DNA of 14,191 nucleotides from an uncultured Bacteroidota bacterium. Lineage in GTDB: Bacteria > Bacteroidota > Bacteroidia > Chitinophagales > Chitinophagaceae. The stretch spans positions 1-14,191 of the forward strand of contig CAMLGR010000124.1 of NCBI GenBank assembly GCA_946479615.1, in the 5' to 3' direction. Under the pieces are notes generated by a model. It saw only the letters and a program-made list of their open reading frames with translations, had not been told where the DNA came from and ran no database searches. Position numbers and translations under genes: made by a program. Of this stretch, positions 7,040-13,307 are shown piece after piece. The first letter of the stretch is position 1. Each line of letters begins with the position of its first letter.

Positions 7040-7180
7040 ATGCAGGAATTAATCGACAAATTGAAAGCAGAAGCAGGTCTTACTGACGAGCAGGCTAAAA
7101 AAGCGGTTGAGACAATCAAAAATTATGTAGTGGAGAAATTCCCTATGCTGGAAGGCGCAGTAGGCAGCCTGTTTGGATAA
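7040..7180 (+). CDS. 46-residue hypothetical protein downstream of clpX
   Basis: The short ORF starts MQELIDKLKAEAGLTDEQAK and continues KAVETIKNYVVEKFPMLEGAVGSLFG. It is soluble, with no signal or membrane segment. Its pattern (a helix, a 'GLTDEQA' turn, a second amphipathic helix, then 'KFPML-GAV--LFG') resembles small DUF2267/DUF2780-like helical proteins common in Bacteroidota; I recognise this by style only. Support for a real gene: an ATG start, clean codon use, a position between clpX and a very strong terminator, and a structured leader. The terminator begins 11 nt after the stop, so the clpX transcript or a local one ends with this ORF. Function unknown; a role in Clp proteolysis would be guesswork from position. 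Confidence 0.72.
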   Translation: MQELIDKLKAEAGLTDEQAKKAVETIKNYVVEKFPMLEGAVGSLFG

Positions 7181-7191
7181 ATCGACTTATT

Positions 7192-7250
7192 AAAAAGGGA
7201 TATGGAATGTGGAAGCTATACTTCCACATTCCATATCCCTTTTTCTTTTT
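7192..7250 (+). terminator. Very strong intrinsic terminator with a perfect 24-bp stem
   Basis: Arms 7192-7215 and 7221-7244 are perfectly complementary over 24 bp around the 5-nt loop CTATA. The stem starts with AAAAAGGG and ends with CCCTTTTT, and more T follows to 7250. Flanking A and T runs make it usable in both directions, so it can also serve the minus-strand gene ending at 7260. Confidence 0.93.
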
Positions 7251-7259
7251 GACTATTCT

Positions 7260-7385
7260 TTATTTGATCCTGCGGCAATGTCTTCCTCTCGGATTATTAG
7301 CTGCTTCGTAAGCAGATATAGCAGGACGGCACGATTCAAATATCAGTAGCAATAAAATAAACCAAAGCAGGTTACGTGTCTTCAT
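7260..7385 (-). CDS. Putative 41-residue lipoprotein
   Basis: The small ORF begins MKTRNLLWFILLLLIFESCR and ends PAISAYEAANNPRGRHCRRIK. Residues 1-4 are basic or polar, 5-16 strongly hydrophobic, and IFESC at 15-19 is an acceptable Bacteroidota lipobox with C19 as the lipidated cysteine. The mature peptide would be only 23 residues, basic at its end (RGRHCRR) with one more cysteine. Family knowledge: Bacteroidota have many tiny lipoproteins of this shape, mostly uncharacterised. The stop is 10 nt from the bidirectional-looking terminator at 7192-7250, which fits a real transcript end. No strong -7 box precedes it; TATTTTTA on the minus strand is the nearest partial match. It could be a chance ORF, but signal, lipobox and terminator agree. 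Confidence 0.6.
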   Translation of the reverse strand: MKTRNLLWFILLLLIFESCRPAISAYEAANNPRGRHCRRIK

Positions 7386-7550
7386 GAGGTTATAGATTAT
7401 GCCTTAAAAATACTCATTTCCCTCTCTGGCAGAGAAGATTCAGACACCTGATCGGCTGTTGAAGGTGAATTTCCTTTGTTCGTAACAGGAAAATTTACTT
7501 TTTGTGCCGTAATAGCACTATTCCGTTACAGGAAATAATATCAGTTACTA

Positions 7551-7622
7551 AGGGTTTTCACAGCAGCTTGTTTGAAAGGCTATTTTGACCCATTTCTGTG
7601 AAACCCTGCAAAGTTCACAGGG
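7551..7622. repeat. CTGTGAA/TTCACAG word palindromes downstream of the aldo-keto reductase
   Basis: AGGGTTTTCACAG (7551-7563) is complementary to CTGTGAAACCCT (7596-7607) with one bulge. CTGTGAA (7596-7602) can instead pair with TTCACAG (7614-7620). The structure begins 2 nt after the reductase stop on the minus strand, so it may be its 3' end structure, but no T-run follows. The rest of 7386-7550 holds GTAACAGGAAA/GTTACAGGAAA copies and a small GTGC/GCAC hairpin, with no gene that I can support. Confidence 0.45.
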
Positions 7623-7623
7623 A

Positions 7624-8622
7624 TTACTTATTCCTTAATATCGTCTCGATATTCACCAGTTCTTCCTTACTGAATTGTATATTTTCCAGCGATCTGATAT
7701 TATTATCCAGTTGCTCTACCGAACTCGCACCGATCAGCACCGATGTGATCCGCTTGTCTTTTAATAACCAGGCCAAAGCCAGTTGAGCCAATGACTGATC
7801 ACGCGTCTCTGCTATCGCATTCAGCTTTTTGATCTTGTTTAATTTCTCCTCGGTAATATCTGTTGTTTTTAAAAATCCATGCTCTTTCGCCGCTCTTGAA
7901 TTTTTCGGTATTCCTTTCAGGTATTTATCCGTTAGCATGCCCTGCGCCAATGGCGAAAAAGGAATACAGCCCACCCCATTCTCATCCAGTACGGATAACA
8001 ATCCGCCTTCCACCCATCTTTCAAACATGGAATATTTGGGTTGATGGATCAGGCAGGGTGTTCCCAACTCCTTTAATATTTTAATCGCTTTCCGGGCATC
8101 CTCTGCCTGGTAATTAGAGATACCGGCATACAATGCTTTCCCCTGCTTAACAACTGTGTCCAGCGCCATCATGGTTTCTTCCAATGGCGTATTGGGATCG
8201 GGCCGATGCGAATAAAAAATATCTACATAAGGTAATCCCATCCGCTTTAAACTCTGATCGAGACTGGATATTAAATATTTTCTTGACCCCCAGTCGCCAT
8301 AAGGACCCGGCCACATCAGGTAACCGGCTTTGGTGGAAATAATCAATTCATCACGGAGATTGCCACCAAAATCCTGCTTTATTATTTTCCCGAAATTCTC
8401 TTCGGCCGTACCGGGTGCCGGTCCGTAATTATTAGCCAGATCAAAATGAGTGATGCCCCTGTCGAAAGCCCGATGAATGATCTTCCGCCCATTCTCAAAA
8501 TCATCTACCGAACCGAAGTTGTGCCAAAGTCCCAGCGATATTGCCGGTAATTGAATACCACTTTTGCCGCACCGGTTGTATTTCATCGTATCATACCTGT
8601 CTGTAGCCGGGGAATAACTCAT
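7624..8622 (-). CDS. yghZ: Aldo-keto reductase, YghZ / L-glyceraldehyde 3-phosphate reductase type (AKR14)
   Basis: 332 residues. The sequence closely follows E. coli YghZ: RYDTMKYNRCGKSGIQLPAI, SLGLWHNFG, THFDLANNYGP, KAGYLMWPGPYGD, GSRKYLISSLDQSLKRMGL, and DIFYSHRPDPNTPLEET. The catalytic tetrad of the fold is present: D61, Y66, K98 and H139. The C-terminal NADP-binding part has SPLAQGMLTDKYL and TSVLIGASSVEQLDNNI. Family knowledge: YghZ reduces L-glyceraldehyde 3-phosphate and detoxifies methylglyoxal with NADPH. The start at 8622 is kept because YghZ has the same 12-residue lead before MxY. It has its own TACTTTTG box, so it is probably not simply a part of the glycan operon upstream, from which a large hairpin separates it. 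Confidence 0.92.
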   Translation of the reverse strand: MSYSPATDRYDTMKYNRCGKSGIQLPAISLGLWHNFGSVDDFENGRKIIHRAFDRGITHFDLANNYGPAPGTAEENFGKIIKQDFGGNLRDELIISTKAGYLMWPGPYGDWGSRKYLISSLDQSLKRMGLPYVDIFYSHRPDPNTPLEETMMALDTVVKQGKALYAGISNYQAEDARKAIKILKELGTPCLIHQPKYSMFERWVEGGLLSVLDENGVGCIPFSPLAQGMLTDKYLKGIPKNSRAAKEHGFLKTTDITEEKLNKIKKLNAIAETRDQSLAQLALAWLLKDKRITSVLIGASSVEQLDNNIRSLENIQFSKEELVNIETILRNK

Positions 8623-8641
8623 GTATTATTGGTTTGTGCGG

Positions 8642-8649
8642 CAAAAGTA
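8642..8649 (-). promoter_or_regulatory. Putative -7 box TACTTTTG for the aldo-keto reductase
   Basis: The minus-strand TACTTTTG matches TAnnTTTG exactly and ends 19 nt before the ATG at 8622. The only -33 candidate is TTTC, 17 nt upstream, which lies inside the arm of the large palindrome at 8661-8781. Confidence 0.45.
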
Positions 8650-8660
8650 AAACATTAATT

Positions 8661-8781
8661 CTATGTGAAACCTATGTTCCTATGTGTCTATGTGGTGAGA
8701 TTACGCAGGTCTGTTACAGTACACTATCAGGATGGCGTAAGTTTTACCACATAGGCACATAGGAACATAGGTTTCACATAG
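8661..8781. repeat. 36-bp inverted repeat built from CTATGTG words
   Basis: Arms 8661-8696 and 8746-8781 are complementary over 36 bp with one mismatch that is a wobble pair. Each arm is made of CTATGTG-like words repeated four times. Inside the loop, TTACGC (8701-8706) and GCGTAA (8735-8740) extend the stem. The element starts 2 nt after the GH3 stop codon on the minus strand and fills the spacer to the aldo-keto reductase. Only a weak T-rich stretch follows. Similar CTATGTG-type palindromes are frequent between genes in Bacteroidota as I recall them; copy number in this genome cannot be judged here. Confidence 0.85.
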
Positions 8782-8783
8782 GG

Positions 8784-11030
8784 TTATTTGTAGGTGAATT
8801 TTGCTTTCTCGGCTCCGATCATTACTTCAAATTCACCTGGTTCAGTTACTGTCTTCAGTCTGGCATTGACAAAAGCCAGGTCATTTTTATCAATTGTAAA
8901 ACTGACTACCTGGCTTTCTCCTGCTTTTAAAGAGATTTTTTTGAATGCCCTCAATCTTTTTACAGAAGGCGTGATGCTGGCATACATATCGTGCGTGTAT
9001 AATTCCACACTATGTTTTCCATCGCGGGCTCCAGTATTTTTCACCGTGATACTCACAGTGAGTTTACCGGTAGCCGTCAGTGTAGCTGAACTCAGTGTAA
9101 GATTGCTGTAATCAAAAGTTGTATAACTCAATCCATGACCAAAGGCAAATAACGGATCATATCCATTGCTGGTCTTGTCATCATTGAATATTTCGCGGAT
9201 CTCTTCAGTGGGTTTGCGATCATACATTACCACTTCACCCATGCTTTTGGGATAACTGAATGGAAGTCTTCCATCGGGATTATAATCACCAAATAAAACA
9301 TCGGCAATCGCTTCGGCCGATTTTCTTCCGCTCCAGTAAGCCATCAATATTCCTTTCATTTGTGGTTCGATGCCGGTAATAAAACGGGGCCTTCCTTCCG
9401 TTAACACTAATATCACCGGTTTACCCGTAGAAGCAGCGGCACGGGCCAGGTTCATTTGATTTTCGGGCAAAGCCAGGTCCCTGATATTACCGGGACTTTC
9501 TGCATAGGCATTTTCGCCAAGGCATAATACGATCACGCCGGCATCGGCAGCAGCTGCTTTTAATTTATCGGCATCGTAATTCAATTCATTATCGAATCCT
9601 TTACCGGTGGTAGTAATCACATTCCCAGCTCCTACTTTATCCTGTATTGCCTGTAAGATGGTTTTGCTGTCTGCCGGGTACCATTGTTCCTGGTTACCCT
9701 GCCAGGTATAACTCCAGCAACCATTCAGCGCCGTAATACTCTGTGCAGAAGGACCCGCTACCAATACTTTTACATTTTTTCCCAATGGCAATGCATTGCC
9801 TTCATTCTTTAAAAGCGTCATAGCTTCATGTGCAGCATCCAGCGCCAATGATTGATATTCGGGTTTGCCGAAGTTTGCTTTGGCTGCTTCTTCCGGATAA
9901 GGATTATCAAACAATCCTAATTTCAATTTCAGTACCAGTATCCTGTTCACTGCATCATCGATACGGCTCATCGGTACTTCCCCTTTTTTCACTGCTTCGA
10001 TCAACAGATCATAAAAAGAGTAATCGGAGGGAACCATGCTCATATCGATCCCTGCATTCACCGCCATAGCAACAGCAGCACGGGGAGTAGGTGCTACAAA
10101 ATGACGATCATTTAAACGCTTGATATCTTCCCAGTCGGTCACAATAACTCCTTTAAAACCCAGTTCTTTTCTTAATACATCTGTCAGCAGGTATTTATCG
10201 GCATGCACCGGCACACCATTGATCTCGCTCGAATTGATCATGATGGTGGAAGAACCTGCTTTTACTGCTGCACGGAACTGTGGCAGGTAGTATTCACGGA
10301 GTTCGATCTCCGACATATAAATAGGTGTCCTGTCTTTCCCGGTGCGGGATGCAGAATACGCCAGGTAATGTTTCATACAACTGGCAACGGCTGTAGGATT
10401 TTTCAATCCATCTTCTTCATAGGCTTTGATCGCTGCGCTTCCGAGCGTGGTGCCGATATATACATCTTCACCATAAGTCTCGGGGAATCTCGACCATAAT
10501 GGCTGACGGCCACAATCCAGCACCGGTGCAAAATTCCAGCGTATACCCGATGCTCTCAATTCTTTCGCGGTTGTTTTTGCTTCTGCTCTCACAAGCTCGG
10601 GATTGCGGGTAGCGCCCATAGCAAGATTCTGTGGAAACAAAGTAGAGTTCAGGGTGTAAGTCTGGCCATGAATACCATCCAACCCATAGATCACCGGTAT
10701 TTTTAATCTTGTATTTTTTACCTCATCCTGTATGCTGGTAATTACTTCATGCCATTTATCGACTGATAAAGCATGTGAGTTTACATTGAGGATAGAGCCA
10801 ACTTTATGATCGACAATAGCTGTTTTAAGACCGGCAGGATCCATATTCCCTTCTGTATCGGCCCAACCACCCTTCGAGATGAGGGCGATTGTTACCTGTG
10901 TCATCTGTCCCACTTTTTCTTCCAGCGTCATTTTTTTAACCAATGCCGCTGCCTTGGCTTCATTGGTTGTCTGGGCTGTCAGCGACAGGACAAACAGTAA
11001 AGAGAAAAGAGAAAGAAAGATCTTTTTCAT
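8784..11030 (-). CDS. Glycoside hydrolase family 3 beta-glucosidase-like enzyme, secreted
   Basis: 748 residues. Signal peptide at 1-19 (MKKIFLSLFSLLFVLSLTA, then Q). The GH3 N-terminal TIM barrel has the substrate-pocket marks PVIYGLDGIHGQ at 112-123, FPQNLAMGAT, WNFAPVLDCGR, RFPETYGED and CMKHYLAYS, with the nucleophile aspartate in GVIVTDWED (D299). The alpha/beta sandwich follows (MTLLKNEGNALPLGK...VLVAGPSA), then GRLPFSYPKSMGEV, GYDPLFAFGHGLSYTTF, and a C-terminal fibronectin III-like domain ending in EKAKFTYK. Family knowledge: such enzymes remove glucose or xylose from oligosaccharide ends, usually in the periplasm. There is no T9SS domain, which fits a periplasmic site. It is the last gene of the glycan operon, 13 nt after the SGNH gene. 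Substrate cannot be fixed from sequence. Confidence 0.93.
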   Translation of the reverse strand: MKKIFLSLFSLLFVLSLTAQTTNEAKAAALVKKMTLEEKVGQMTQVTIALISKGGWADTEGNMDPAGLKTAIVDHKVGSILNVNSHALSVDKWHEVITSIQDEVKNTRLKIPVIYGLDGIHGQTYTLNSTLFPQNLAMGATRNPELVRAEAKTTAKELRASGIRWNFAPVLDCGRQPLWSRFPETYGEDVYIGTTLGSAAIKAYEEDGLKNPTAVASCMKHYLAYSASRTGKDRTPIYMSEIELREYYLPQFRAAVKAGSSTIMINSSEINGVPVHADKYLLTDVLRKELGFKGVIVTDWEDIKRLNDRHFVAPTPRAAVAMAVNAGIDMSMVPSDYSFYDLLIEAVKKGEVPMSRIDDAVNRILVLKLKLGLFDNPYPEEAAKANFGKPEYQSLALDAAHEAMTLLKNEGNALPLGKNVKVLVAGPSAQSITALNGCWSYTWQGNQEQWYPADSKTILQAIQDKVGAGNVITTTGKGFDNELNYDADKLKAAAADAGVIVLCLGENAYAESPGNIRDLALPENQMNLARAAASTGKPVILVLTEGRPRFITGIEPQMKGILMAYWSGRKSAEAIADVLFGDYNPDGRLPFSYPKSMGEVVMYDRKPTEEIREIFNDDKTSNGYDPLFAFGHGLSYTTFDYSNLTLSSATLTATGKLTVSITVKNTGARDGKHSVELYTHDMYASITPSVKRLRAFKKISLKAGESQVVSFTIDKNDLAFVNARLKTVTEPGEFEVMIGAEKAKFTYK

Positions 11031-11043
11031 TGTAGTTGTTATT

Positions 11044-11709
11044 TTATTGGATGGATAAGTCTTTGATCATTTTATCAGCTACGAATTGATTACCATCTGC
11101 ATTGAGATGCACACGGTCCGTTGTCAGCACACCTGATTCTTTATCATCGGTGTTGTACGCTGTTTCATAATCAGCAAAGGATTTATGCAAATCAATGAGT
11201 GTACAATTATATTGAGCAGCGAGTTTGCGGATCACATCCGAATACTGGTTGAGTTCTGCATCCTGCGGATTGACATTATTCTTTTTTTCACCAATAACGC
11301 TGGGGGTGCACAAGGCAACTTTGATATTCTTTGCCTGTAATTTTTTTATGATGGCGGCATAGAACTTTTCATATTTATCAATGTCGGTACCGGTATGGCT
11401 GGTGGCTTTGTGCCAGACATCATTGATGCCAACATAGATGACCACTATATCAGGATTTTTGGCGAGTACATCCTCTTCCATGCGCAGATAAAGATCATAT
11501 ACTTTATTTCCGCCGATACCTGCTCCCGCGAGTTCATACTTATCCTGTAAATTTTTATCGTGGAGATAGGATTGTATGCGATCAATATAACCACCTTTGT
11601 TAGCTCCCATCTGCGTGATGGAATCTCCGAAGAAAACGATTTTAATTTTTTTAGCGGGTGTCATTGCTGCAAGAATAAGCAATAAAGGAAGGATAAAAAT
11701 CTTTTTCAT
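11044..11709 (-). CDS. SGNH/GDSL-family hydrolase (probable carbohydrate esterase), secreted
   Basis: 221 residues with a signal peptide MKKIFILPLLLILAAMTPA. SGNH blocks are in place: FFGDSIT with S30, AGIGGNK with a block II glycine, VGINDVWH with N96, and TTDRVHLNADG with D198 and H201. Ser-Asp-His and the oxyanion Gly/Asn are therefore all present. Family knowledge: secreted members next to GH28 enzymes are often acetylesterases that deacetylate pectin or hemicellulose; the substrate here is inferred. The frame extends to an ATG at 11769, overlapping the GH28 gene by 19 nt, but that would put 20 non-signal residues ahead of the signal peptide, so ATG 11709 is preferred. It sits 41 nt after GH28 and 13 nt before GH3, in one operon. 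Confidence 0.88.
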   Translation of the reverse strand: MKKIFILPLLLILAAMTPAKKIKIVFFGDSITQMGANKGGYIDRIQSYLHDKNLQDKYELAGAGIGGNKVYDLYLRMEEDVLAKNPDIVVIYVGINDVWHKATSHTGTDIDKYEKFYAAIIKKLQAKNIKVALCTPSVIGEKKNNVNPQDAELNQYSDVIRKLAAQYNCTLIDLHKSFADYETAYNTDDKESGVLTTDRVHLNADGNQFVADKMIKDLSIQ

Positions 11710-11750
11710 AATCTGTGCATTTATTATTCCGAAAATAACCAAACAATCGG

Positions 11751-13307
11751 TCATTTCGTATTTTTCCACATCACCCCTTTCCTATCATCCGATACAAACC
11801 CGGTCGTATGTTGCAGGTAAATCTTATATGCTGACCGGTTGGCTGGTGAAGCAGTGCCGGTAAAATTCCGGATATACATTCCCTGTACATGATCAGCTTC
11901 AATGCCATGAGTAAAGAAAGGTGCTTTGGTATCCGCCCAATCAAGACTAACATTCGTTATCGTTACTCCCTTTGTATACTGTAACAAAAAGCCCGGAAGA
12001 TCGCGGGCAAAAAGTCCGAGGCTATCGCCCATACATCCACGCAGATCAACATTACCACCAGCCACTTCGTTTAATTTGCTATCAACTATCTGTAATGAAA
12101 TATGATCGAAGGAAAGATTTTCGATCATGCTTTCGGGTGTACCATATACCAGAATACCATTTTCTCCGCGGGCAATGATATTGCTGAATTGTACATTTTT
12201 TATCTTCCCCAATTTAACATTCTCTTTTCCCCGAACTGCCGAGATATGGATCGGTTCGCCGTTTCCCCACCAGTCACCCGTTCTGATCTTTGTATCGATC
12301 GAGATATTATCGAACGAAATATTTTCCACGGAACCTTCATCACGCAGGAAGATGCCGATACCACGGGTGGAATTCGTGATATTACAATTACTGATATGAA
12401 TATTGCTGACAGAATTCTGATCAAGAAAACCAATGCGGATACCGCTCGAGTACGATTGAAGATTACAATTCGTAACCACGATATTCCCGGATGGATGCCG
12501 TAATTTTTTATAGCCCGGTATTTCGAAATGGTGATCATACCCTACTACAACAATCGCATCATCACCGCAACGGATATCGCAATTACTGACAGTAACATTG
12601 GTGCTGCTGGTAATATCGATCCCATCTGCATTCGGTGCCAGCAAATTATTCCATAAACGGATGCCTGATATGTTGACGGCATCGCAATCGGCGATATGCA
12701 TGCACCAGAAGGGGGAAGTAGTGATAAAAATATCCCTGACTGTTACTCTCCTGCAATTACTGAAAACAAACATCTGGTAAGGCCTGTCCAAAGGTACTAC
12801 CGGTCCATCGCCAATACCGTTCGTTACTTTTCTGAAATTATCTTTCTGGCGGGTAAAACGTGTTCCCCTGCTATCGATTTTTTTGGCACTGTCCAGCTTA
12901 AAGAAAACATCACCATTTCCATCGATCTGTCCTTCGCCTGAAATAGTTACATTCTCGGCATTTTCAGTAAACAACATTCCTTTGTGGATCGGTGGAAATG
13001 GTTTGTCCGGTATATGCGTTTCATAATCGTTAAGATCAGCACTTCCTCTTAACACGGCTCCTTTTTCTACTATCAAATGCACATTCGATTTGAGGTGAAT
13101 GGTACCGGTTATAAAAATACCATTCGGAATGATAACCGTACCGCCTTTGGCAGCAAAGCAGTCATCGATTGCTGTTTGTATCGATCTCGTATTGATGGTT
13201 TTACCATCCCCTACTGCACCATACTGAATAATATTATATTGTGCAGCTACCGATACAGTCATCAGTATCGCAATAAAAACCAACAACCCAAGCCTCATAG
13301 TATTCAT
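11751..13307 (-). CDS. GH28-like right-handed beta-helix protein (polygalacturonase family), divergent active site
   Basis: 518 residues with signal peptide MNTMRLGLLVFIAILMTVSVAAQ. The start of the mature protein (YNIIQYGAVGDGKTINTRSIQTAID) and the repeating strands (NVTISGEGQIDGNG, VSNCDIRCGDDAI, NIHISNCNI) are typical of GH28 and pectate-lyase-like beta-helices. The three catalytic aspartates of GH28 are present: D228 in NADGID and D249/D250 in CGDD, with the standard 21-residue spacing. The usual GHG histidine appears replaced (YSSGIRIG in that place) and the RIK substrate-binding pair reads GIGIF, so specificity or mechanism may differ. The ATG follows the upstream TAG with no gap, implying translational coupling. 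A periplasmic role on pectin-like or other uronate glycans is inferred; no T9SS domain is present. Confidence 0.85.
   Translation of the reverse strand: MNTMRLGLLVFIAILMTVSVAAQYNIIQYGAVGDGKTINTRSIQTAIDDCFAAKGGTVIIPNGIFITGTIHLKSNVHLIVEKGAVLRGSADLNDYETHIPDKPFPPIHKGMLFTENAENVTISGEGQIDGNGDVFFKLDSAKKIDSRGTRFTRQKDNFRKVTNGIGDGPVVPLDRPYQMFVFSNCRRVTVRDIFITTSPFWCMHIADCDAVNISGIRLWNNLLAPNADGIDITSSTNVTVSNCDIRCGDDAIVVVGYDHHFEIPGYKKLRHPSGNIVVTNCNLQSYSSGIRIGFLDQNSVSNIHISNCNITNSTRGIGIFLRDEGSVENISFDNISIDTKIRTGDWWGNGEPIHISAVRGKENVKLGKIKNVQFSNIIARGENGILVYGTPESMIENLSFDHISLQIVDSKLNEVAGGNVDLRGCMGDSLGLFARDLPGFLLQYTKGVTITNVSLDWADTKAPFFTHGIEADHVQGMYIRNFTGTASPANRSAYKIYLQHTTGFVSDDRKGVMWKNTK

Noticed and set aside
7386..7550. 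tRNA or small structured RNA in the reductase-lipoprotein spacer
   Set aside because: Only short hairpins and a repeated ACAGGAAA word are seen; no cloverleaf arms or TTCGA-type loop.
8661..8781. CRISPR-like array or transposon ends
   Set aside because: The words are contiguous and inverted, with no regular spacers and no transposase, so neither a CRISPR array nor a complete insertion sequence is supported.
11710..11769. Upstream ATG start for the SGNH hydrolase
   Set aside because: It would bury a clear signal peptide behind 20 extra residues and overlap the GH28 gene; ATG 11709 is more sensible.
12102..12503. 133-codon plus-strand ORF within the GH28 gene
   Set aside because: Antisense to a well-supported beta-helix gene, with no recognisable domain or promoter.
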